Shown: positions 14,787-22,889 of the stretch, piece by piece
How the letters are laid out: the number at the start of each line of letters is the position of its first letter
How positions within the stretch are numbered: the first letter of the stretch is position 1
Assembly (NCBI GenBank): GCA_031417915.1
Contig: JANOWN010000005.1
Span: forward strand, 15,848 to 79,847
Length of the DNA: 64,000 nt
Reading direction: 5' to 3'
Source: Methylotenera_A sp031417915
GTDB lineage: Bacteria; Pseudomonadota; Gammaproteobacteria; Burkholderiales; Methylophilaceae
Made by a program: the position numbers and the translations under genes
Notes under the pieces: model-generated
The model's database searches: none
What the model was told of the DNA's origin: nothing
What the model saw: the letters and a program-made list of their open reading frames with translations, nothing else

Positions 14787-16109
14787 CTAGAAACCATACG
14801 AATTACACACCAAATCTGCACAAGCAATACCGCTGCGAACCGCACCCTCTATGGTGGCGGGGTAATCGGCATAGGTGTAATCGCCTGCTAAATAGAGCCT
14901 AGGGTAGGGCGTTACATGCGCTGGTCTTGGTAAATTGACATTGCACGAGAACGTTGCGCGTTTTTCGGCAATCACTTTATGCCAAAGCGGTTTGGCGAGT
15001 TGCGGGAAAGCGGCTTGCAGCTCTTGTGCGACCCTTAAAGCAAGGGCATCTTGCGTAAGAAGTTGGTGCGCGCCTTCGGCGCTGATAATTACCGCCATTA
15101 AGCCGCTTTGACCACACAAAATGCCGCGATCGAATACCCATTGCGAAAGCGTGCCAGTGAGGCCTAGCATGGGCGCAGAGAGTGTTGCATCACGTGAGTA
15201 TTGCAAGTAAATAGTATAAATAGGCTGATATTCGTAGCTGTCGGCTTGCTCGGCGATGAAGCTTAATTTAGGCAAATCGCCAATTACATTGCGCAGCCGC
15301 ACTGACGACATGGCCACTATGACGTGGCTGGCTTCAAAAGCTTCTTCCTTGGTGGAAACCGTGTAGCCATTGGTATTTGGTGTGATGTTTTTGACGCGTT
15401 GACTGAGTAAAATATTGGCGTGACGCTTTTTTAAATAGCTTAAAACTGGTTGCGAAAACAGCTGAGATAGATCCAATTTTGGCAACAAAAAATCTGTGCT
15501 ATTTTTAGTTTTGAAGGTATCGCGCAGCACATTTAAAAATATTTTGCTGCTGGCAGTTTTAATCGGCGTATTTAGCGCGGCCAAGCATAGCGGCTCCCAA
15601 AGCAATGTAATCACTTGATCTGATTGGCTATTTTTTTGCAGAAAACTCGCCAATGGAACATCTTTTTCGATTTTAAAATAACTTTTTTTGAGCTTGAGCA
15701 TGAATTTGATGACATGCATGCGCTCGCTAAATGCTAGACCTTCGCACAGAAAAAAACCAACTAATTGATTGAATGGTGCTGGCAAATAACTGGGCGTGGT
15801 GAGTTTAAAGGCGCTATGGTTATCTAAACGCACATCTAAATTCAGAGGAATACGCAAAAAAGCGTCGCTTTCTGCCACACCGATACTTTCTAGTAATTTC
15901 AGCGTTTCGGTATAGGCGCCCAGCATAATGTGCTGGCCGTTATCCAGCTGATGTACGAGGCTATTGTGCTCGATGGCGACACTGCGCGCACGGCCGCCAA
16001 GATGTTCTGCGGCTTCCAATAAAGTAATTTTAATGCCTCTGGAAGCCAATAGAGATGCGGCTGCTAGGCCTGCCATTCCGCCGCCAATAACAACCACATG
16101 CTTATGCAT
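14787..16109 (-). CDS. hpnE: Hydroxysqualene dehydroxylase HpnE
   Basis: A flavin amine-oxidase-family protein of 440 residues that reduces hydroxysqualene to squalene, the last step of the HpnCDE route. The N-terminus has the FAD-binding GGGMAGLAAASLL (from residue 9) followed by LLEAAEHLGGRARS, and the C-terminus has YLAGDYTYADYPATIEGAVRSG for cofactor binding. It overlaps hpnD by 8 nt, in the conserved order hpnC-hpnD-hpnE. No squalene-hopene cyclase is in the window. Confidence 0.93.
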   Translation of the reverse strand: MHKHVVVIGGGMAGLAAASLLASRGIKITLLEAAEHLGGRARSVAIEHNSLVHQLDNGQHIMLGAYTETLKLLESIGVAESDAFLRIPLNLDVRLDNHSAFKLTTPSYLPAPFNQLVGFFLCEGLAFSERMHVIKFMLKLKKSYFKIEKDVPLASFLQKNSQSDQVITLLWEPLCLAALNTPIKTASSKIFLNVLRDTFKTKNSTDFLLPKLDLSQLFSQPVLSYLKKRHANILLSQRVKNITPNTNGYTVSTKEEAFEASHVIVAMSSVRLRNVIGDLPKLSFIAEQADSYEYQPIYTIYLQYSRDATLSAPMLGLTGTLSQWVFDRGILCGQSGLMAVIISAEGAHQLLTQDALALRVAQELQAAFPQLAKPLWHKVIAEKRATFSCNVNLPRPAHVTPYPRLYLAGDYTYADYPATIEGAVRSGIACADLVCNSYGF

Positions 16110-16941
16110 ATTTGAAGTAAGTTTGCATGGCCAGCATGAATTTTCTAAACGGCGGTATTTTTGTTTTAAAGTTTAAGACTTTCTCCGCGCTTTCAGCCTT
16201 AATTTCGCGCAACAGGGTACGGTAGATTGCCGCCATCATCAGTCCTGTGCGCTGCTGTTTGGCGTCTTCGGCGGGTAATTCGCACAAAGCTTTGTCGTAG
16301 TAGTTTTCGGCGCGCTCTATTTGGTATTCAATGAGCTCTTTGACTTGCGGCGTTTCGCGGCTTTGTAAAATGTCGTCTTCCGACACTTTGGCTTTTTTCA
16401 ACTCGTCCAGAGGCAAGTAGATTCGGCCTCTGCGGGCATCTTCGCCCACGTCGCGAATAATATTGGTAAGCTGAAATGCCATGCCTAAATCATGCGCATA
16501 TTTAAGTGTTTTGCGGTTTTTAAAGCCGAAAATTTGCGCGCTTAAAAGCCCAACCACGCTGGCGACGCGATAACAATACAATTGCAACTGCTTAAAATCT
16601 TCGTAACGGTTGAATTTTAAATCCATTTCCATGCCGTCGATAATCTCTAAAAAGTGTTCTTGCGCCAAATTAAATTGCGCGACGACAGGCTGCAAGGCTT
16701 TAGTGACGGGGTGTTGCGGCGTGTTTGTGTATAAATTATGTACTTCACTTTTCCACCAATTTAGCTTGGTTTGTGCCACGCCAAAATCGCTGCATTCATC
16801 TACTACATCATCGACTTCGCGACAAAATGCATAGAGGGCAATCATGGCTTCACGTTGATTTTTGGGGAGGAAAATGAAGCTGACGGTAAAGCTGGAGTCG
16901 CTTTGCGCAGCTTTTTGTTTGCAATATTCTAAGGGTGTCAT
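16102..16941 (-). CDS. hpnD: Presqualene diphosphate synthase HpnD
   Basis: A trans-isoprenyl diphosphate synthase-like enzyme (279 residues) that condenses two farnesyl diphosphates to presqualene diphosphate. The first aspartate-rich motif is DDVVDE (44-49) and the second is DVGEDARRGR (164-173), both needed for magnesium-diphosphate binding. It overlaps hpnE by 8 nt and touches hpnC by 1 nt, so the three are translated from one message. Confidence 0.94.
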   Translation of the reverse strand: MTPLEYCKQKAAQSDSSFTVSFIFLPKNQREAMIALYAFCREVDDVVDECSDFGVAQTKLNWWKSEVHNLYTNTPQHPVTKALQPVVAQFNLAQEHFLEIIDGMEMDLKFNRYEDFKQLQLYCYRVASVVGLLSAQIFGFKNRKTLKYAHDLGMAFQLTNIIRDVGEDARRGRIYLPLDELKKAKVSEDDILQSRETPQVKELIEYQIERAENYYDKALCELPAEDAKQQRTGLMMAAIYRTLLREIKAESAEKVLNFKTKIPPFRKFMLAMQTYFKYA

Positions 16942-17822
16942 TAACTCAATAGCGCTTTAAGCAAAATCACTGGCCAATCCCATGCCTGCAGCGTAGGGCG
17001 GTGCTTGTAGATATCGCCGCGCACATTTTTTAGTTTATAAATGACGCGTTCACCACCGTTAATAATCATGCGCATTTCAAGCCCGATGCGGCCTGGCAGA
17101 ACATTACCAAGCGGCTTGCCTTCTAGCAACATGGCTTCTGCGCGTTCAAGGTTAAACAGCATAAATTCTTCCCAACGCTTGTTGACGTGTCGGCTGGCGA
17201 TGAGCGCCTCGGTGACGCCAAATTGCTTCATTTCATCTTGGCACAAATAAATGCGGCTTTTGTGAAACTCATTTTCGAAATCAATCGCCACATCTTGATA
17301 AAAATTGATGAGCTGTAAAGCAGTGCAGATTTTGTTGGAGTAAATTAAATTCTCTGGCGTGGCTTTGCCAAAAAGGTGCAGCAACAAGGCGCCTATTGGG
17401 TTTGCAGAGCGCCGGCAGTAATCTAAAAGCTCGAAAAAATTAGCATAGCGCGCTTTTGTGACATCTTGACTAAACGCGTCTAGCAAATCATAAAACGGCG
17501 CGAGCGGCAGTTCGTGCTGATGAATTATCTTCCCGAGTTCAGCAAAAAACGGAGATTTTGTGCGTCCATTATTTTGAATTAGATCTAATTCGTCTTTAAA
17601 ACCTTGCAGTTTAGCCAATCGCCAAGCCGGTTTGTGCAGACCTTCATCCGCAAAATCGTCGGCTTGCCGCGCAAACGTGTAAATGAGCGCAATCGGCTCG
17701 CGTAAATGCTTGGGCAGCACTATAGAAGCCACGGGAAAGTTCTCGTAATGCTGTTGCGATAGCAGTAGGCTATCTACCTTAACTTCTTTTGTGACGTCGA
17801 AAATATCTGAATCGGTAACCAT
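16941..17822 (-). CDS. hpnC: Hydroxysqualene synthase HpnC
   Basis: An HpnD paralogue that converts presqualene diphosphate to hydroxysqualene. The motifs are ADDFADE near residue 57 and NFYQDVAIDFEN in the second aspartate-rich site. It is first of the hpnCDE transcript and divergent from the phosphorylase gene. An ATG at 17822 or a GTG two codons upstream (17828) may be used; no strong Shine-Dalgarno decides. Confidence 0.93.
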   Translation of the reverse strand: MVTDSDIFDVTKEVKVDSLLLSQQHYENFPVASIVLPKHLREPIALIYTFARQADDFADEGLHKPAWRLAKLQGFKDELDLIQNNGRTKSPFFAELGKIIHQHELPLAPFYDLLDAFSQDVTKARYANFFELLDYCRRSANPIGALLLHLFGKATPENLIYSNKICTALQLINFYQDVAIDFENEFHKSRIYLCQDEMKQFGVTEALIASRHVNKRWEEFMLFNLERAEAMLLEGKPLGNVLPGRIGLEMRMIINGGERVIYKLKNVRGDIYKHRPTLQAWDWPVILLKALLS

Positions 17823-17924
17823 TGGCACAAGTATGCCACAAAATATATAAATACATAAAGGCTACCGCGCTAGCGGTCGGCTTGCGCTACAATAATCATA
17901 AAATATTTGTGGAAAATACAACTT

Positions 17925-18674
17925 ATGTTGGGAATCATTGGCGGCACGGGTTTAACGCAACTTAAAAACCTAAAAATAACGAGGCGACAAATTGCGCGTA
18001 CGCCTTATGGCGAGGCTTCGCAGCCGATTATTTTTGGCGAGCTAGTAGGGCGCGAAGTGGTGTTTTTAGCGCGACACGGCGGTGGCCACACCATTCCGCC
18101 ACATGCGGTGAATTATCGCGCCAATATTTGGGCTTTGCATGCGGCAGGCGTGGATAATTTATTAGCAATCGCCACCGTGGGCGGCATCGCCAACACCTTG
18201 AACCCTGGCGATATTGTGCTGCCAAATCAGTTAATTGATTACACGCACGGCCGTAAAAATACCTATCACGACGGCATTGAGCTGCCCGTGAAACATATCG
18301 ATTTCACCGATCCGTATTCGGCAAGTCTGCGAAAAATTTGTCAGCAAGCTGCTTTAAATTTAAAGAAAAAGTTGGTGGAAAATGGCGTGTATGCTTGCGT
18401 GCAAGGCCCAAGACTTGAAACTGCGGCAGAAATTAATCGCTTAGAGCGCGATGGCGCAAGCATCGTGGGCATGACAGGCATGCCAGAAGCCGCGCTGGCG
18501 CGTGAATTGGGCGTGCATTATGCTGCGCTATGCCCAGTGGTAAATCAGGCGGCAGGGCGCGGCACAAGCTTAAATGGCATCGATTTTACCGATGTGACGG
18601 CTAATTTGGAAATGACCATGCAAAAAGTCTGCGTGTTGATTGAAGAAATCGCGCACGTTTATAGCGGAGACTAA
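17925..18674 (+). CDS. S-methyl-5'-thioinosine phosphorylase (MTAP/PNP family)
   Basis: A purine nucleoside phosphorylase-family enzyme of about 249 residues. It begins MLGIIGGTGL with the phosphate-binding loop, then RHGGGHTIPPHAVNYRANI, GPRLETAAE and GMTGMPEAALARE. These are signatures of the MTAP/MTIP group, which recycles methylthio-nucleosides from polyamine synthesis. The TATVGGIAN and downstream residues resemble the bacterial MTIP form, but choosing between methylthioinosine and methylthioadenosine as substrate is inference. The ATG at 17925 is preferred over a GTG at 17907 because it begins the family's core. Confidence 0.85.
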   Translation: MLGIIGGTGLTQLKNLKITRRQIARTPYGEASQPIIFGELVGREVVFLARHGGGHTIPPHAVNYRANIWALHAAGVDNLLAIATVGGIANTLNPGDIVLPNQLIDYTHGRKNTYHDGIELPVKHIDFTDPYSASLRKICQQAALNLKKKLVENGVYACVQGPRLETAAEINRLERDGASIVGMTGMPEAALARELGVHYAALCPVVNQAAGRGTSLNGIDFTDVTANLEMTMQKVCVLIEEIAHVYSGD

Positions 18675-18692
18675 GGTGACTATTAGGCTTAT

Positions 18693-19226
18693 ATGTCAGT
18701 AAAAATGGTTTTGCGCATGGGCGAGCCGCTGTTGCTAGAAAAAGCGCAGCCAATTACCGTGTTTGATACGCCAGAGTTGCATGCGCTAATTGTCGATATG
18801 CAAGACACTATGCAAGCGATGGATGGCGCGGGCATTGCCGCCCCGCAAATTGGCGTGAGTTTGCAAGTGGTGATTTTTGGCGTTGGTTCTAACCCGCGCT
18901 ACCCCGATGCCGAGCAAGTACCGTACACCGTGCTCATCAACCCAACGCTTAATTTTATTGGCGATGAGATAGAAGATGGCTGGGAAGGTTGCTTATCGGT
19001 GCCTGGCATGCGCGGCGTGGTGCCACGCTATTCGCGGCTTCATTACACGGGTTTTGATCAGTTTGGCAATGTGATTGATAGGCTCGTCAGCGGCTTCCAT
19101 GCTAGAGTTGTGCAACATGAGTGCGATCACCTCGATGGCATTTTATACCCCATGCGCATCACCGATTTAAGCCAATTTGGTTATACTGACGTACTTTTTG
19201 CAGGTCAAGATATTCATGACGACTAA
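18693..19226 (+). CDS. def: Peptide deformylase
   Basis: Removes the formyl group from the initiator methionine of new proteins. The three motifs are GAGIAAPQIG, EGCLSVPG and HECDHLDG, carrying the metal-binding Cys and two His. The 177-residue length is normal. The sequence DPQ-like insert with NPRYPDAEQV is typical of a second deformylase group found beside other def copies; whether another def exists cannot be seen. It follows the phosphorylase by 18 nt and is probably cotranscribed. Confidence 0.95.
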   Translation: MSVKMVLRMGEPLLLEKAQPITVFDTPELHALIVDMQDTMQAMDGAGIAAPQIGVSLQVVIFGVGSNPRYPDAEQVPYTVLINPTLNFIGDEIEDGWEGCLSVPGMRGVVPRYSRLHYTGFDQFGNVIDRLVSGFHARVVQHECDHLDGILYPMRITDLSQFGYTDVLFAGQDIHDD

Positions 19227-19240
19227 ATCTTTGCTATAAT
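19212..19240 (+). promoter_or_regulatory. Likely stable-RNA promoter upstream of tRNA-Ser
   Basis: TATAAT at 19235-19240 is followed by the GC-rich discriminator GCGCGC, typical of tRNA and rRNA promoters. The -35 is poor. It lies just after def and about 245 nt before the intact tRNA-Ser, separated from it by a palindromic element and a broken tRNA copy. Confidence 0.5.
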
Positions 19241-19258
19241 GCGCGCTTCGTTTTAATT

Positions 19259-19366
19259 GTCATTCCGTGCTTGGCACGGAATACAGTGGCTAAAAAGACA
19301 CTAGATACCGACTTTGCGAGCATTTGCTTTGCAAATTGCCTGCTTAAATCGTTTCGTCGGTATGAC
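19259..19366. repeat. Extragenic palindromic (MITE-like) element
   Basis: The ends are inverted: GTCATTCCG at the left and CGGTATGAC at the right. Inside are a perfect hairpin ATTCCGTGC-TTG-GCACGGAAT and a CAGTG...CACT pair. This resembles widespread small non-coding GTCATTCC-type elements of proteobacterial genomes. It has no coding capacity. Only this copy is seen in the window. Confidence 0.7.
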
Positions 19367-19387
19367 AGAGTTTAGTAAGTTTATATA

Positions 19388-19444
19388 GGAAGAGTGGCAG
19401 AGCGCGAGGTTTTAATATAGGCATGCTACAGTCTTTAAGACTGT
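19388..19444 (+). pseudogene. Truncated tRNA-Ser duplicate (5' half)
   Basis: Begins GGAAGAGTGGCAGAGCG like the intact tRNA-Ser at 19486, has an expanded D-loop region, and then TGCTACAGTCTTTAAGACTGT as an anticodon stem-loop. The loop CTTTAAG would place UUA at the anticodon instead of UGA. No variable arm, T-arm or acceptor 3' strand follows. The 14 nt upstream are also duplicated (AGTAAGTTTATATA versus AGTAAATTTATATA), so this is a partial tandem duplication. Confidence 0.75.
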
Positions 19445-19485
19445 TTTAGCGAATAGTCAAAAAGCAGTAAAAGTAAATTTATATA

Positions 19486-19575
19486 GGAAGAGTGGCAGAG
19501 CGGTTTAATGCTACAGTCTTGAAAACTGTCGTGGGTGCGAGCCCACCGTGAGTTCGAATCTCACCTCTTCCGCCA
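19486..19575 (+). tRNA. tRNA-Ser (TGA)
   Basis: A 90-nt class II tRNA with acceptor stem GGAAGAG/CTCTTCC, anticodon loop CTTGAAA (TGA), a long variable arm TCGTGGGTGCGAGCCCACCG, T-arm GAGTTCGAATCTC and an encoded CCA. The normal promoter may be at 19212-19240, well upstream. Confidence 0.97.
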
Positions 19576-19598
19576 AATTTTTTACATCAAAAACACCT

Positions 19599-19635
19599 AC
19601 GCTGCAGACCGCATGGATATTGACTTCTGGAGCAT
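19599..19635. repeat. Degenerate ATGGATATT-family palindrome
   Basis: GCTGCAGA (19601-19608) and TCTGGAGC (19626-19633) are complementary at 7 of 8 positions around GCATGGATATTG. It shares the loop with the elements at 5861, 9582 and 42571 and lies between tRNA-Ser and the first cupin gene. Confidence 0.45.
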
Positions 19636-19673
19636 TATTATTTGTTTTTTTATCACTATTTTAAGGATTTTTC

Positions 19674-19952
19674 ATGACTCAAATCGTTATCGACCACAAC
19701 CCATCCGAAGAAAAACTAAAGTCACTAGGCGTTAGTAGCTGGTCGATTTGGGATTGTGCGCCATCAAAATTCCCACTTAACTTTGATAATGCTACTGAAA
19801 GCGCATATTTGCTTGAAGGCGAAATTCGCGTAACGCCAGTAGGTGGCGAAACGGTTGTCGTTAAAGCGGGCGATTTTGTTGTGTTTCCAAAAGGGTTGAA
19901 ATCAAACTGGGAAGTCACTAAGCAATTGAAAAAGCACTACAAACACTCTTAA
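19674..19952 (+). CDS. Small cupin protein, copy 1
   Basis: A 92-residue single cupin domain of the (S)-ureidoglycine aminohydrolase-like/DUF861 type. Core strands include AYLLEGEIRVTPVGGE and VVVKAGDFVVFPKGLKSNWEV, and it ends HYKHS. It lacks the classical two-histidine metal motif. The reaction, if any, is unknown. AAGGA lies 6 nt before the ATG. A paralogue follows at 20026 after an intrinsic terminator, so the two are separately regulated. Confidence 0.85.
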   Translation: MTQIVIDHNPSEEKLKSLGVSSWSIWDCAPSKFPLNFDNATESAYLLEGEIRVTPVGGETVVVKAGDFVVFPKGLKSNWEVTKQLKKHYKHS

Positions 19953-19980
19953 TTGCAATTTTAAGCAGTAGGAATACAAT

Positions 19981-20009
19981 AAAAGCCTTGATGTTTCAAG
20001 GCTTTTTGT
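19981..20009 (+). terminator. Intrinsic terminator between the cupin genes
   Basis: AAAAGCCTTG-ATGTTT-CAAGGCTTTTTGTTTT: a 9-10 bp stem and T-run. It ends 4 nt before the Shine-Dalgarno of the second cupin, so it may act as an attenuator for it. Confidence 0.88.
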
Positions 20010-20025
20010 TTTGAGGAGTGCCGAC

Positions 20026-20310
20026 ATGGATAATACGTTGCATATTACTGTTGAAAAACCTGATACCGCTAAGCTGGCTTCTTTAGACGTGACCAGCTGG
20101 CCAACTTGGTCAAAAGAAGTGTCAAAATTCCCTTGGAGTTATAACTCGCAAGAGATCGCCTATATTTTAGAGGGCGAAGTGACGGTAACGCCGAAAAATG
20201 GCGGCAATCCAGTGAGTTTTGGGGTCGGCGACTTAGTCACTTTCCCTGCAGGTTTATCTTGCATTTGGGAAGTTAAAAAGCCGCTACGTAAGCATTATCA
20301 GTTTAGCTAG
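20026..20310 (+). CDS. Small cupin protein, copy 2
   Basis: A 94-residue paralogue of the preceding gene: TSWPTWSKEVSKFPW, AYILEGEVTVTPKNGG, GVGDLVTFPAGLSCIWEV and LRKHYQFS align with SSWSIWDCAPSKFPL, AYLLEGEIRVTPVGGE and the rest. ATG 20026 has GAGGAG 7 nt upstream, which favours it over an in-frame TTG at 20011. It converges with glnD. The function is unknown. Confidence 0.85.
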   Translation: MDNTLHITVEKPDTAKLASLDVTSWPTWSKEVSKFPWSYNSQEIAYILEGEVTVTPKNGGNPVSFGVGDLVTFPAGLSCIWEVKKPLRKHYQFS

Positions 20311-20330
20311 GCTTGGTTTTAATTTTTAGC

Positions 20331-22889
20331 TTACAATTTGGCTAAATTATCGCGCAAAGCGTCTATTTGTGCGGCATTTAGCATTTGTTGCTGTTTAGCA
20401 GAAATCAAAAAACTATCTTCAGCACGGTTGCCTAAAGTGTTAATTTTTGCGTTGTGCAAATCAACGCCTAGCTGTAAAAATATGAACGCAATTTTTGCCA
20501 GCAGGCCAGGGCGGTCGCCAGCAATAATTTCCAGCGTGTGGGTTATGCCTGAATCCACATGAATATTGACTTGTGTTGCAAATGGCATGTGTTTTACTTG
20601 CCGGCTAACGCGGCCTTCTAAAGGCGCTTCTAAACTGCTTACAGCGACTATTTTTTCGGTTAATTCTGCTTCAATAAATTTTAATAATCCACTATAACTA
20701 ACCGACTTACCTGATTGATCTAAAACAATAAAGCTGTTTAACGCATAGCCATGATTGGTAGTGTAAATTTTGGCTTGCACAATGTTATACGCCATGCGGT
20801 CAAAAAAGTTACAAATACGCGCGAACAAATCATCTTGGTCGCGCGTGTAAATCATCACTTGAATGCCATCACCGCTAGGGCTTAAGCGCGCGCGTACAAT
20901 GGGTTCTAGCGCATTGATGTGCGGCGTGAGTAAGCGGCTTTGCCAAGCAATTTCATCGGGCTCATAACGCACAAAATAACTGGTGCCCAGTTTATCCCAC
21001 AAAGTTTGATACGATTGCGGTTGCAAGCCATATTTGGCAAGCTTCTCAGTGGCTTCCTGTTGTCTTAATTTGACAATTTGATGTGCGCTAAAGTTTTCGT
21101 CATTCAGTACGCGTTTGGTGGCGTAAAACAAGCTTTCCAGCAGGCGTGCTTTCCAAGCGTTCCACACCACTGGGCTGGTGCCACGAATATCTGCCACAGT
21201 CAATAAATACAGAGCTGTCAGGCGTTTTTCTGTTTTTACAAATTTGGCAAATTGCTCAATGATATTTGGGTCAGACAAGTCAGATTTTTGCGCTGTGCTA
21301 GACATTTTAAGGTGCGATTCCACCAACCAAGCGACTAAATTCGTGTCGTCTTTAGTTAAATTGTGCAGCTTGCAAAAGCGTTTGGCGTCTTTGGTGCCGA
21401 GCGTGGAATGATCGCCGCCGCGACCCTTGGCAATATCATGAAATAAGGCTGCGAGGTAGAGTAGATGCGGCTTTTCAAAGGCTTCGAATAGTTGGCTACA
21501 TAGCGGAAATTCGTGTTTAAGCTCGGGTTTGGCAAAGCGACGCAAGTTCGCTAGTACGTTTAAAATGTGCTCGTCCACCGTATAAACATGGAATAAGTCG
21601 TGCTGCATTTGTCCAACAATGTTGCCAAAAGCGGGAATATATTGGCCTAAAATACCGTAATCATTCATGCGGCGCAGTGTGTGATTAACCCCATTTTTTT
21701 GAGATAATATTTTGATAAATAAAGCTTTATTTTCTGATGACGCGCGAAAATCTCGATTCACAATTTTTTTCACACGTTGCAACTCACGTAATAAATTGGC
21801 GCTCATGCCGTTAAGGTCGGCGTGTTGTTGCAGCAATAAAAAGCTTTCTAAAATCGCACTAGGTTGTTGTTGCAAAAGCTGCCCAGATTTAGCGTTTAAC
21901 AAGCCATTTATTGCTTCAAATCGTGCATTAATTGACGAAATTTTTGCTGGTTTTTTACTTAAAGTAGTTTCTAAATTTTTAAGTAATATCTCATTGATTA
22001 AGCTAATAAATTTTACACTACGGTAATAGCTTTGCATCAACTGCTCGCTGGCGCGTTTGTGTTCTGTGTTCACTAAACCTAACTCGTCAGCAAGCACGTT
22101 CTGAAAATCAAACAGCAACCTATCTTCACGCCGCTTGGCCAAATAATGCAAGCGAATGCGCAGCGTTTGCAAATTACGCTGGTGGCGTTTAATTTGGCGC
22201 AATTCAGTTGCGCTAATAAGCTTATTTTTAGTTAGTTCTAGCCAATTTTTACCTAAATTTTGGCTGCTTGCTAGCCATAAAATCATGTGCAAATCGCGCA
22301 GTCCACCTGGGCTTTCCTTAATATTAGGCTCTAAACTATAAGCAGTATCGTTAAACTTGGCGTGGCGGTTGTCTTGCTCTTTAAATTTTGCTGCAAAAAA
22401 AGCGGAGGGTTGCATTAACGCGTCAATAGCCTGAACAAATTGCCGATAATTAGTCTTGTTACCAGCCAGTAAGCGCGATTCCATGAGGTTGGTCTGCACT
22501 GTGACGTCTTGCGTAGCCTCGGTTACGCATTCTTGCAAGGTGCGCACACTGTGCCCAACATTGAGGCCAATATCCCACAACAAGCTGATAAAGGCTTCAA
22601 TGGCTTGATTTTGCTCGTTAGATAATTTGCTTGGCAACAGAATCAGCAGATCAATATCGGAATAAGGAAACAATTCACCGCGACCATAACCGCCTACAGC
22701 GACCAAGGCGGAACCCTTATGGATATTGGCTTGCAGCCATGCTTGTTTTAGGAGTTCGTCAGTGAGTTGTGTTTGTTTTTTTAAACATTGTAAGGGGTTT
22801 TTGTGCTGAAAAAATGCAGTTTCCAACGCGCCTTGCTGCGTTTTTAAATGCTCGCGCCAAGCTTGTATGCGCTGTTTTTTTTCTGGCAT
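20331..22889 (-). CDS. glnD: [Protein-PII] uridylyltransferase/uridylyl-removing enzyme
   Basis: The primary sensor of nitrogen status: it uridylylates PII at low glutamine and removes UMP at high glutamine. Domain order is nucleotidyltransferase (GGYGRGELFPYSDID near 66-80), the PII-uridylyltransferase helical part, an HD domain with His484-Asp485 in LFHDIAKGRGGDHS, and two C-terminal ACT domains (from about 670 and 785). The 852-residue length is normal. The start codon abuts the map stop with no gap. Residues just before the catalytic loop (QANIHKG) are encoded by a stretch identical over 17 nt to a palindromic repeat at 5875-5891. Confidence 0.96.
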   Translation of the reverse strand: MPEKKQRIQAWREHLKTQQGALETAFFQHKNPLQCLKKQTQLTDELLKQAWLQANIHKGSALVAVGGYGRGELFPYSDIDLLILLPSKLSNEQNQAIEAFISLLWDIGLNVGHSVRTLQECVTEATQDVTVQTNLMESRLLAGNKTNYRQFVQAIDALMQPSAFFAAKFKEQDNRHAKFNDTAYSLEPNIKESPGGLRDLHMILWLASSQNLGKNWLELTKNKLISATELRQIKRHQRNLQTLRIRLHYLAKRREDRLLFDFQNVLADELGLVNTEHKRASEQLMQSYYRSVKFISLINEILLKNLETTLSKKPAKISSINARFEAINGLLNAKSGQLLQQQPSAILESFLLLQQHADLNGMSANLLRELQRVKKIVNRDFRASSENKALFIKILSQKNGVNHTLRRMNDYGILGQYIPAFGNIVGQMQHDLFHVYTVDEHILNVLANLRRFAKPELKHEFPLCSQLFEAFEKPHLLYLAALFHDIAKGRGGDHSTLGTKDAKRFCKLHNLTKDDTNLVAWLVESHLKMSSTAQKSDLSDPNIIEQFAKFVKTEKRLTALYLLTVADIRGTSPVVWNAWKARLLESLFYATKRVLNDENFSAHQIVKLRQQEATEKLAKYGLQPQSYQTLWDKLGTSYFVRYEPDEIAWQSRLLTPHINALEPIVRARLSPSGDGIQVMIYTRDQDDLFARICNFFDRMAYNIVQAKIYTTNHGYALNSFIVLDQSGKSVSYSGLLKFIEAELTEKIVAVSSLEAPLEGRVSRQVKHMPFATQVNIHVDSGITHTLEIIAGDRPGLLAKIAFIFLQLGVDLHNAKINTLGNRAEDSFLISAKQQQMLNAAQIDALRDNLAKL

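Noticed and set aside
19388..19444. Functional ochre-suppressor tRNA
   Set aside because: The anticodon loop would read UAA, but the T-arm, variable arm and 3' acceptor strand are absent.
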